Positions 25,001 through 56,520 of a DNA stretch of 64,000 nucleotides are shown here, piece after piece. Position 1 is the first letter of the stretch. Each line of letters starts with the position of its first letter. A program made the position numbers and the translations under genes. This DNA is from Patagioenas fasciata (lineage: Eukaryota; Chordata; Aves; Columbiformes; Columbidae): contig NC_092520.1 in the NCBI RefSeq assembly GCF_037038585.1, positions 147,497,104 to 147,561,103 on the forward strand. The letters are read 5' to 3'. Under the pieces are notes generated by a model that was not told the origin of the DNA, did no database searches, and saw nothing but the letters and a program-made list of their open reading frames with translations.

Positions 25001-27869
25001 ATTATTTTGATTGCTGTAACTCCTGCCATGGGGAACAAACTCTTTGCTGATTCTTTAAAATCTTTCTCAAGCTTTGCAATTTTGTTTGTTTTGAAAGAAA
25101 AGAGATGGTCTTCAGGTTTTATTGTTTGTTTCTTTGTTTTGTGTTTTGTCGTTGTTGTTTTTGTTTTTTAATTAAAACAGTGTTGGGTTTTGACGTCTTG
25201 GCATTTATGTTTTGTCATCCAATTGCCTTTTTTCTCATCCTTCTTTTTCCCTTCTGTATTTTTTTTCAAATTTCCAAAGGAAATAAAAATTGAGTAAGGA
25301 GAGAATATGATTTCAACATCTCTGTGGTCCTGAATATTTTTTTCCATGAAAACATCTTGAAATAGGGATAAAATAATATTGTTTGTAAAGTTATTTTTTT
25401 AACATCAAAAATATATTATAATTATATTATAATTTCAGTCTTTTCCAAAAAGCAGATTTGGATTTTTTTTTGTCTTTTTTATTCCAAACCCACTATGGCT
25501 TTATTGTCATAAGACTTGTGCTGCTCTTTGGCTTTTTAAAATCTTTCTTTCACTTTGACAAAGGTTGTGCCTGCATTTTTCTGCTCTTCATGAAACGTGA
25601 GTTGCTTTGTTGTTCTCAGAAGAAAAGTAAAGAAAATAATGAATTGAGACTGTTAGCTATTCCCCCATGGAGCCTGTCAGAAGTACAAAAATAGATTACA
25701 GCTTGCTGAATAAAAGATCACTGAAGTCTATTCCCTCAATATTCCAAGCTAAAGCTGCTCCTTCTGCAAGCATTTGTTTTGCTGAAGGAATATCTAAAAG
25801 GCTGTCAGGGTGCACAGAGAATACCTGGAAGCAGTCATTCCAAGATTGCAAGTAGTTTTGAGGACTATGAGGAAGCTGTGAGTGAAATGCTTGAAGGCAT
25901 TCTCTGGATTCTCAGTAAAACTCTGAATTCCCGTAGTATTACCTTCCTTGGACAGCTTATGTTTATAGCAGGAGAGCTAAAGCTATGGCTCTTTCTTTGA
26001 AAAAGAAAAAAAAAAAAAGAAAAGGAAAGCAAATGATGCACCTTGTGGTGCCTCAAGGGATGGTTTTGCAATCATGCTGAGCCTAATTGACAAACATGTT
26101 GTGCTTGTGCTAAGTCCTCGAAGATTTCATAGCACGTCAGCAAATATGCTACTGTTCGCAGTTCAGTTTGATATTATTTGTTTTGTGTCAATGCTGTGGA
26201 ACTGTGGTAAAACAACATGTGATTTGTTTCCAGCCCGCTCACCCATGAAAATCATCAATCAGCCCATGCTATTATTCATAAAGGAGCACCTGTGTGTCTG
26301 GGTTGGATTAGATGAACAGAAGTGTCAGCTTTAAATTACAAGGAGAACAATTTAATGGAGGCAGATTTAAGACATGGAGCTTTGTCATTATGGGGAAAGA
26401 AAGAAGCAGCGAAAGCTGCTGTGATTTCAGCCTCTTCAATAACTCTTGTTTACGAATGAGAAGAAATAGAAGAATCCAGCCTAAGGTAACAGCAGTTGGC
26501 ATTTGTTTTTATTGATGGATATACAAATGTTTTTAGTAGGTTGTGACATACCTGTTGTGAAGAATGGAAACTATTAGAAAACAGAAAGAAGACAGTTTGA
26601 TCAGTTGTGCTATCCACCATCAATTCCATATATTTTGATTAGATTAATCATTATTTAAATTTGTTTGGAGAAGGAAAATTAAGATGACAATTTTTGATTA
26701 AAACATTAACATTATTAGTTCTGCAAAGTTAAGAACTGTTTACATATTTAAGTTACAGGAGTATCTTACAGGTTTCTGTATAAATGGTGAGCAAATTATT
26801 AATTTGTAGAATCCCAGAGTACCTAAGGTTCTGCAGAAGATTTCTGATTGACCTTTTGGTTTATGTGACAGGCTTTGTGGTTTATTAAAGCTGTACGTAT
26901 ATTGTAGACAACTGGTCTATTTTTTTATTTTGGAGAAAAAAAAGACGCTCTGAGTTGTATTATACTGAAATAAAAAATTCTGCCTTTTTAAAAATGTGTA
27001 TTTCTAAGTTTAAACCTAACATTTGATCATTTTGTTTAAATTGACCTTCTACAGGAAAATGAATGTGAGGCGTCATTCACTGGTGTGCTAGCAGTTTTCT
27101 ACTACTATAACTTCTCTGAAATAATGAAGTTGTGAAATGATGCCTCTGGTTTTCCTCCCCATATGGCATTATTTAGGAAGTCATCTGAATGTACAGGTGC
27201 ATGTCTGAGGTCTATAGTATTTGGGAAGGTATTTAGTAAGTGCAGTTATGAAGTATACGAGGGCTTTGAGGCCTTGATTCTTCTGGAGAGGCCTCTCCAG
27301 CTTCCAATTCCAGTCATCACAGGGGTGACACAGCTGTTTCCCAAGTCTGGTAGATAGAAACAGCTGGGGGTCTTTCTTGAAAAGAAGATCTTGCAAGGCT
27401 TTCAGGCCTTGATAGGAAAGTTAAAAATTCTTTTCCATCATGATAATGATCTTATCTGCATATCATCTTTTTTTTTTTTTTCCCTATGATTTTTTGATGT
27501 ATCTAGTGCTACGTTTCATCTGTGCACCCCACTTGAATTAAATCAGCTTATCTGGTCCATGTCCAATCCCTGCATCTTATGTGATTCCCCTTCAGTTTGT
27601 GAGTCCAGGAATAACTGTATTTTCTGTTCTTGGAATAGTCCTGAGAACACATTGATGCTTTAGAAAAAACAGTTTGAGCACTGATTTCTAGGCTACGTCC
27701 TTTGTTTGCCCAGTCTGTTTCCTAGAAATGATGGTGTTGCTAGGGTTCTGGTGGCTTTGTACAGTCAAACAGCTGTTTGGAAGATCCCCATGTACCCGAA
27801 TTCTATTTTATTTCAGTTGTGGACCCTTGCTCAGATGTTAGGAGTTATCTCCAAGGTTATGATAATTAT

Positions 27870-27925
27870 GTCCTTAATTTCCTCCTTAATTTCTTAATTT
27901 CCTTAATTAATGCCTTAATTTCCCC
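27870..27925 (+). repeat. Imperfect CCTTAATTT minisatellite
   Basis: Five irregular units of (T)CCTTAATTT over about 55 bp with small insertions between them. Confidence 0.8.
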
Positions 27926-29279
27926 CTATGTGAAATTGCATTTGTGATTCTTATCTAGCTTTTAAGCCCTTTTAGAACTGAACAGCACTACTAATTTGTT
28001 TTTCTTGTTTGCGAAGAGAAAGAGCAGATCTTAACTGTGATAGGAATTGTTAATAAACTTTAAAGAGCCAACTTCCTAACAAATAACTTAAATATTAGAA
28101 ACTTGACTTTATCATATCCCAAGCTTTTGCAGTCATCTGTGGAAGACACATTCTCAAGAAGTTAGAAACTGTGTGACTGGCTTTTCCATTTCCAGCAGAC
28201 TTGGACTAATTGGTTCATCTGATGGGATCTTTGTTCAAGTGCATGTATACAAAACCTTAAATCACCCATTCCCTTTGCACTGATTTTGTAACAGTCTTAT
28301 TGACATGGATCATATGCTGTATTACCCCAACTGGAACAGGAGTGATTTAAGAAGTTTTTCTGCCTGTTCTACTCACATTATTCTTTAGCGACTTATAGTA
28401 TTCACCTTTGCTACTTCAGCCTGCATTGACAGCTTTCTCCATGGCACTGGTGAAGCCTGTATGTACGCCATAGCTCAGGCCTGGGCAAAACCGGGTTCAC
28501 GTCATTGTTCCTCTGTATATTTTGTCCTCACTCAAATCTGGAGAACTGAAGTGCAGGAGGAGCACAGTAAAAGGTATAAAGAGTAAAATTAATGTAGTCT
28601 AATTTTAGGGGTATAAAAATTCGGGATAACTAGTCTACATTATTTGCGTGGGTTCCTTCTCAAGGCAAGCCAGTAAAAGGACCGGTGCACTTGAATGGGG
28701 AAATTTGTTCACCTTGAACATTTAGACTGAGATAGAATGAGTCCCTTCCCACTCCAGAATGGCTGTTCCTTTTGCAGGGTAAATTCTTAAATTTCCTTTA
28801 CTTCTAATACTATTCTGCTTCGCAATCACAATAGGTTTGTAGCTAAGCTTTTGTCTGTGTGATGATGACAACAATAGATCACATCCACAAGGAATTTATC
28901 TACCATTGCGCTTAGCTGCTTTAATTAAATAGCTTTCAGAAACAGGTATTTTTTTTAATAAGAAGTTACAAAGACCATAAATATCTCCTTCAAACTTAAC
29001 AAAACTACTTTGGAATTTATAGCTGAAACATTTTATGCACTGCTTTTTACTTCAGCATATTATGACTGAAACTTAGTACTAATACTGGCAGGTTTTTCTT
29101 GCTTTGAGAGTATTGTTGAGAAAAGTAAAAGAAAACTTTATACAGTTTCTTGTGTTGTCAAAAATTAGTTAGTTCTCTTCAGGTATGAGAAAAGAATCAT
29201 CCTAAAGATTGTTTTTATTCCTGCATGACTTAGCACAGCAAATTTGAATGTGCATATTAGAAGAATGTAATAAAATCTG

Positions 29280-29390
29280 CCTGGACACATTCCTGTGCAA
29301 TCTGCTCTGGATGAACCTGCTTTAGCAGGTGGATTGGACTAGATGATCTCCAGAGGTCCCTTCAAACCCCAACCATTCTGTGATTCTGTG
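29280..29390 (+). mobile_element. CR1 LINE 3' end fragment, plus orientation
   Basis: Ends in GATTGGACTAGATGATCTCC, then a CCCTTCAAACCCCAACC stretch and two ATTCTGTG units, the classical CR1 tail. Confidence 0.93.
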
Positions 29391-32300
29391 AAAATGAGGA
29401 GAATAGAAAGCATTATAAAGAACATAAATCAAAGAAAACAAAATAGAGAACATTCTTCTTAATGGGGGACAGTTAATGCATGGCCAGATCTGTCCTCTCT
29501 ATGTAGGCTATCCTGGGAATGCTAATAGTATCTCAACAAGAATCAAAACCTGAGATGGAAAGGTATGGCCCAGAGGGTTATGGAGCTGTGTAAAGCTGTA
29601 CTATAATTCTTCTAATTAAAAGCATGGCTCTGTTACAGCAAAACAGAGGGAATGCAGTGTGCAGCTTTCTGTCATGTACCTCACCTCATATATCTAGCAC
29701 AGCTGGTCAAAAGGAGAACACTGAGTGTGATTAGCAAGTACCAGTAGTGATTGCAGTATTTCCCCATCTATGTCATACATAAACGTAATATCAACAGTAG
29801 ACTGTGCTGATAATTTCCAGTATCACAAATCTGTACTTTCACAGTTAGAGTACATGCCACACACTGCATTAGTTAAATCGCTTCTTGTGAACCTCAGTGA
29901 AAATTGCTCAGAAATGCTTGATGTGCCTGTGGGATATAAGAGTTGGAGTGTAATTAGCTGTATGTGCTTACACATGCCTGTTTGTCTGTATGTGTGTGGG
30001 AGTGATTGAACCTAAATACACTTCATGTGTGCTTGTGCTGTTTAATTTGTATTCCAGCACATGGCAACTCCATGCGTTCCCAGGGCTGAACATGCCCTGC
30101 TGGCATGGGAATCTGTCTAGTTATTTGGCTAGAAAATGAGGAGGTTTTTTTGTATGTTAAGGGGTGATATTGGGGAGGATTTGTTGAATAGAGAGTTGCC
30201 AAGCTTGGGAGAAAGGAAAAGTGGGAGTGATGGAAATGGGAGTGATGTGCCTTTGAGGACGGTGCACCTTGGTGATTATATTAGGCAAGGGAAAGGGCAT
30301 TGCTGGCACTGCCATGAGTGCAAAAGAAAAGCTGTTTGTCCTTTGACCACACTGTGAAAAGTGGTGCTCATTCCAGGAGCATCACTAAAAGTGGTAGCCT
30401 TCTAGAATAGCTTCTGTGGGTGAGCATCTATTTCTTCTTTGAAAACCCTGGTTTCTGAGTGAAAGTAGAACTATTCTGGGTGGTTGACAGATTTAAGACC
30501 AGCAGGGAACATGCCATTGCTTGGCTGTATGAAGGAGGTTTTATTTCTGGTTTTAGATATTTAGATATTCCCTTAAGACGGTTGCGGGGATAGGGATGCC
30601 TCCATCAGTGTTCCAACACAGGCATACAGGCACAACACCCAGAAGAGGAAAAGGAAAGACAGGATGGCAGATGAATTCTGTCTCACTATCCACACAAAAA
30701 TGAGAGACTCAGTATCTCACAGGGCAGAGGAGCTCTGCACTGATGCCAACAAGAACCACAGACCAAAGGGCCACACTTTGGTCTTCAGTAAATGAAACAT
30801 AATGTCCAATGAGAAATCAATCCTTGAGGTATTAATTTATTTTCATTTTCCAGGCTGGCAGTCTTGGTGAGTAGATTTTACTTACTGTATAGCAAGGTTG
30901 CTGTGACAATTTTTGAAAAAATACAAGTTCAAGTGATTTTTGGTTTCACAAGCACATGAGCTCAGTGAGAAAGAACAGACTGAGACAGCAAGGAGAACAG
31001 CCAATCCTGTTATATTTGTCTTTCTTATTACTGACTTGCCATGATAAATATGGAACATTATATTTGGCTAGAAGGAGGCTGAGAAAGGGAACAGATGGCC
31101 ACCAAAAGAATACTAGAGCAGCTAATAGTCACTGGCATATTTCCGGGATAAAAATTTAAATCTGAAGCCAAGCAGAGGGGTTATCCATTTTTTTCTGATC
31201 AGGATACTGTGTATGAAACTGATCCTGCTACGCTCTGACTACATGAAGGTGGGCTTCCTGAAATGCATTCACTGAATGGAATAAACAACCTCTATCCTGC
31301 AGTAAACGGCTGTTGCAGTTATGCTGACAGAAATAGTTGACAAGGTGGGGAAAATGTTTATGTTCGTACTGTATTTTGTGTGAATAAGAGTGCGTTTGCT
31401 ATGGTTTTTTAATATATAGCGTGATTTAACACCTACATTGCAGTCTGTCTGTGTTCTACAGGCTTTATTCAGTTTTGATAGAGGACAGAGAGAAGAGAGT
31501 GCCCATTTATATGAGGAGACAAAGGAGTCTATATTTTATATAGTTGTGTGGTTTATAATTTATAAAATTCTAGTACATTTGTGATTTCTTTGGTAAAGTA
31601 GAAACTGAAAAAAAATAAACTGACATTTTAGGAATTATAAAAATGTGTCACAATTTCTGATTTTGCAGAATGCTGTGTGCTCAGTGCCTAAAACTCCTTA
31701 TGACTGCAGACCAGGTAGTAAATGAGGACATTGTTCTGTTTATTGCGTGATAACTGGAATTATCAAGGTAATGACCAGTAATACATGATTTGAAGGGCTG
31801 GAAGAGCAGGAGATGATAGTTTGGGGTTGAAGTCCAATATTGGAGCTGTAGGACAGGCCAAGTGCTATAGGAGTTGGACAGCCAGGGGTGAAATGGAGTG
31901 GAATAGTAAGAGTTGCTGCAGATTTCTTTAGGATGCATCCACCAGAATTAAACCAGTCACAAGAGCTTAGTTGTAGTTCCCATACTAGATATGCAGGGCT
32001 ATGCTGAAGCAGCAGCTGATGGGTCATCTGGATCATTATTATCAAGTAAGTTACTGTGCAGACTAATTGATTAATGCACCTGCTCCCCATTCAGCCACTG
32101 GCAGGACTGTTATAGGCACAGATGAGTTTTTCCATGGATAAAAGATTATGCTATTTACTTATTTGTGAGGAATGTTATGAGGATGATAAATTATTGATTC
32201 TAAGGGGTTTTGAATTAATTACCCAAATAGTCCTGAAGAACTATAAGCCCTTGATAAGTAGGTTTTAAGAGAGACAAAGAGAATCACAGGTTTTTATCAT

Positions 32301-33591
32301 TAAAACAAGGCACAGCTAGGGGCTGATGGACTGACTTTGCTTTTGCAGAGTAAAGGAGAAATGTCCATCTCAAAATCTTGCTAATCCTTCCCCAGTGAAT
32401 GGACATTAGATAGATTCTGAATTCTGGCAGCACATTTTCATGCTCACTTACCTGCTTCCTTAGTTCTTGCTGAGTTTTAAAGACATTTTGTGAATGGTTC
32501 ATGCTCTCTTAATAAATACAATATATTTTGAAATACAATGCCATTTTGGAGTGAAGACTCTGCAGTCTCTACAGGTATGTACTATTTCTTTGGTTTGCAG
32601 TGATAGCTGTTTCTTTCTAAAATCCTGTCTTCATAATGACTCGTATTTACAAAAGCACAAAGTGGTCAAGAAACTGTCTTTAAATGGAGTGTAATGTTTT
32701 AATCAGCTCCAGAAACTGAAAAATGAAGCTAGGTGGGAGTAAAGTATACATGAAGTGTAAGAAAATGTATATCATGTATTAAAATTAATAGTCTTAGTAG
32801 GAGCTCAGTTGATATATCTAATAGAGTTATGAATGTGGATCACAGACTCATCTTTGTAACAAACAGGATTCTCCCTTGAAATGCAGAAATGTAGTTTGCA
32901 TGTGAAGTGTTTGTCTGTAAAAACAGTCTGGTACTGGGTTTTCCGTAGATCATCTATGCAAATTCACATCAAAGGATAGTGACCACAAGGTTATTTGGTG
33001 CACTGAGCAAAGTATCTCATGCTCTAAGACATTCATATGTAGGATGCAGTAATCCAGTTGCTCTCTTCTGGGGACATTTGTTGTGGTGACCCTGGGGATG
33101 TTTTGTTGTTACAGTTTTTAGCTGATTTCCAGTTCCGAAGATGGGAATTACTATGTCCTGCAAAGACCAGTCTTACTACCTTTCCCTTTGCTGGTATTCT
33201 CCTCTGCTCCACAGATATCAATAACCTTTCCTCTCAAACTGTACTCAATCATCATAATAAAGCTAAACACAGATCTGTTGCTCTCAGCTTGCTGTCAATA
33301 TGAAGTTTACTCTTTAAGCTTTCAGAAAGCTTTAGTTATTTGTGTGTGTGTTTTTTTTTTTTTCTCCAACTTTTCAATGAAAAGAAGGAGAAAATACCTG
33401 CAATGGACACTAACAGCACAGTTGTCCAAAGGGCAGTTTCTAGCTGGTCCACCCAGCATTAGTGGTGTCTTCATGGTTGATGGTGAGACAGTTGAATCTC
33501 CATGTCAAAGGGCAGCATTTCCTTCATGTGATTAAGTAGATCTGCAAAACGAGTTTTCTCTCCACGTTTAGTTTGGAAGTGTCTTCTAGAG

Positions 33592-33645
33592 GTCTCTAAC
33601 CTCGTCTCCAAGGATGGACACCCCACAACCTCCCTGAACACCAAT
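33592..33645 (-). mobile_element. Possible CR1 remnant
   Basis: GTCTCCAAGGATGGACACCC with CACAACCTCCCTG resembles a CR1 3' segment in minus orientation; only about 55 bp is recognisable. Confidence 0.45.
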
Positions 33646-35183
33646 TCCATGCTTACAAAGCAGGATGTGTCACAGCCATTGTACATGAATCTTCGGCTTA
33701 ATTTGCACCTTTGCAGCAATGCTGCTGTGCCCTGGATATATTGAGGTCACTGTATGTGCACAGATCAGTTTGTACACAAACAGCCCTCACCCGCTACAAG
33801 CTCCTATATACATGTGTATATGCAGTGTATCGGCACAGATGCAGCAGTCTAATCTGAGTTGTCTCTTCTTCTTTCAGGATCAGACAGAGGCTCTTTCAGT
33901 GTGGCTAGGCTGCATCTTGGCAAAAGTTTTATGACACTAGCCAGCACAAAACACATTAAGCATACTCTTCTAGCATGTAAACATCTTTTCATGTGGACTA
34001 ACAGAAGTTCATGACAAAGGCCTTTAAAAATTGATGCCCTGGCAGTGATACTGGCACTGGATAGGCTGAAAGTCATTGCAAAGAGCAAAGACTTTATCAT
34101 CAGCAGGTGCTCTGGCCATGCAAGACTGCATGGCAGGTACAGGCCACATCTGCAAAACAGATAAACAAAAATACTATGTTGCTTTATTTAAGTATTTTTA
34201 ATCTGCAGCTGACATCCATAAGATAATTTTGACTGCAAATTTCTTATTTTGAAAGTCTAAATTAAAGTTCCCCACTCCAAGTTCCTCTGCTTCTAAAGAA
34301 AATATTGCTGTTATACAACTTCAGAACACCAATAGTGGAGCTGATGTGTCTGCATGGATAAAGGTGTTTTTTATTTGCTGTGAGTGGAATGACATTGTCT
34401 CAGAGCCCAGGGACAAGTGAGCATTTTTGACCAAGCCCAGTGGGGTTTACTCCAGCCTCTAGAGCAGAGCTGCAAGCTGCTTTAGTCACACAGTTTTCAG
34501 TATCTTAAATTATCATAAAGATTTCTGCAATTCACTGCAATCTGTTATTGGACAGAAATGTACAGTGCTACTTCTCGTGTTTACAAAAAACTGCCAAAAG
34601 CAGCAGCAAAAACTTTAAAATGATGCGCTGCTGAGCACTTTCCCCATGTTTCTTTTTTTTTTTTTTTTGTATTTGTTGCTAATATTATCTATCCATTGGA
34701 ACCAGTGGATTTTTTTCTATATCTCTGTAAATTTAAACATTGATTTGTGTTTTTGTAGAATCTTTACCACAAGTTGAATCGATTTAATGCTGCTATTAAC
34801 AATGGAAGGGCTCACAGTCTACCTTGTGACACAGTTTAAAGCTGCCTTTCCAAGCAGACCCACTATCTGCTTTCAAGCATATATTTAGGGGTTGCAAAGC
34901 CCCCCCCTTCCCCTCCGCTGACCACATGGACATATCAAGCCTGCCGAGAGGCATAACAGGGAAAGCAAGCTGTCTTTGCACCTGCCCACTGAACAGCTGT
35001 TCAACTGGGAGAGGAATTGCTGGAGCGTAGAGCGTTATCAGCAGCTTTTGTGGTCCTCTCTCACATACTGTGTGGGCACAGGCATTGCCACAAAGGAAAG
35101 AAACACAGAAACCATACAGATATTTCAGGATTTTTTTTTTTCCCCAGAATAATTTTTATTAAAGCATCATTTAATGTTTGCAG

Positions 35184-35267
35184 TCTTCCCATGTGGATGC
35201 ATTTTCTCAGTCTCAACTGACTGTTCAAGAGAGAGATCATCTGGGATCTAACAGAGTCTTCCATCAG
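35184..35267 (+). CDS. DYRK4: Possible upstream coding exon of DYRK4
   Basis: An open, phase-0 stretch of 84 nt lies between a gtttgcag acceptor and a good donor (CAG|gtatgt). A second acceptor, attttctcag, would give a 57-nt version starting at 35211. Either joins in frame with the 36522 exon, adding SQLTVQERDHLGSNRVFHQ to the N-terminus. No ATG is present in frame, so a further 5' exon would be needed. I do not recognise the peptide; the evidence is only splice signals and phase. Confidence 0.35.
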
Positions 35268-36521
35268 GTATGTGACTCTTCAGCTGACTTTAAAAATATT
35301 TGAATGCTCGTTTTCTAAAAGGCCCTTTATGATAAATGAATCTGAGCAGAGGGAAGTCCTTTATTCCCTGCCCTCTTCCATTTCTCCTGTAGCTGTATGA
35401 CTGTCCCAAGTGCCTGTTCAGTAGCATTTGAGGCATTTCTTCTGCCTGGCCACTTTTGTTTCTTGCAGCTTTCATGAAAAGTCCACTGGAATCTCAGTTC
35501 TAAGGTTTTAAAGATTTTTTTATAGTATTGGAAAGGAAAACTTACTCATCCAAGTTGGCTGGATTGAGAACTTTGTTTCTTTGCTTTTTGAGAAAAGAAC
35601 AAACCTCTCCTTTGTTGTCAAAAATTTCACAGGCTGATATGGCTTATAGCCTTAACTCTCTGGATCTTGTTCTGCATTTGATAGTGCATAGTTGAACTAT
35701 TTCAGATGTGTTTCAAATAATTTCTTATTATTTGCCAAATAAATAGTCTACCTCAAAAATTGTCTTTGGTGCTAAGAGTTAGATTTCTCTCACTTTAGAT
35801 ATCCGAGAACATCCTTAAATAACTGACTTTAAAGAATGGGTGGTATATAAATGTTTTGCAAATAATAAATGGGAGAAGTCTAAAGGAAGGACTACTAAAC
35901 CTGAAGTTTTCAAGTGAACATAAGCATTTATTTTTCAGTAAATTTTGCACAGAGCTTGTCTTTTCCTCACTAGCGAAGAATACAACAAAGGGGCCTAGTC
36001 AAAGTGAACTCCATAGGAAATGAGGGGAAAGGAAATACTGAGACGTCAGTGCCTTCCCACCCGGTGTTTGGCAGCAGTCCAGTCCTGATTTTTCTTCTAC
36101 CACTGGGAATAGCTAATGGTGTTACCTGCCATTTACTCTTCATGCCTGCTTATTGTCCTACATATGCTTATTTTTCCCACTCTGAGGAGTCCTGCTGCCT
36201 GGAACAGCTCTTCAGTTTCCAAGCCCAACCCCCTTTTCCAGCTGAAGGAGTCACTGCTCTGATGCTGGGTGGAGATGCTCTTGTGGGGAAACTTTCATGC
36301 CCTAAAATGCACCAGGCTTTCCAATGCCTGGACAACTTCTCCCTGCCCATTGGTACAACTGTGAGCTGCCAGGGAGTATCTGCTCTTTTCCCCTTCGCCA
36401 TTATGTGTCAGAAGTGAAGCATGCACATTTTCAAGGTTTTAAAACCCTCTGGTTTTCAAAGGTGTTACACTGATTTTTTTTCTACGTCCTTATATAATAT
36501 TTACTTATGCTTTCTGTTCAG

Positions 36522-56258
<19,737 letters not shown>

Positions 56259-56520
56259 TACACAGCACAAGCAATGATCGGTTCAGTTGTATACCTGGTG
56301 TATTTTGTAGATACTGTTTGTACTCAGGAATATAAGCTGTATCTGTCTGTACCTGGGCTGTGCACATCGTAAGTATATTTAATGTTCATTTTACCCTGAA
56401 ACAGTCCAGGCAACCAAAACAGAATTTGAAAACCATTCCTTTTCCTCATCCATATTCTTGTTGTGATCAGAGATCCTTCACAACCAGCAGCAATAAAATG
56501 GAGACTGTAGAGGTGGAGAG
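56259..56520 (+). other. DYRK4: DYRK4 3' UTR with poly(A) signal
   Basis: AATAAA at 56492-56497, about 235 nt after the stop, is the likely polyadenylation signal. Confidence 0.7.

Larger units (their letters stand above)
11701..35183. other. Intergenic region between RAD51AP1 and DYRK4, no gene recognised
   Basis: About 23 kb of AT-rich sequence. It holds CR1 fragments (about 13770, 20491, 22032, 29280 and 33592), T-rich and simple repeats, and many short ORFs without recognisable protein content. Undetected DYRK4 5' exons, its promoter or non-coding RNAs may lie here. The two ORFs of most interest, at 17816-18202 (minus) and 27163-27396, are listed among the findings. Confidence 0.7.

Noticed and set aside
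36004-36417. 137-codon plus-strand ORF just before the DYRK4 exon
   Set aside because: No splice signals that keep its frame into the DYRK4 exon, no recognised motif, and a composition typical of chance.
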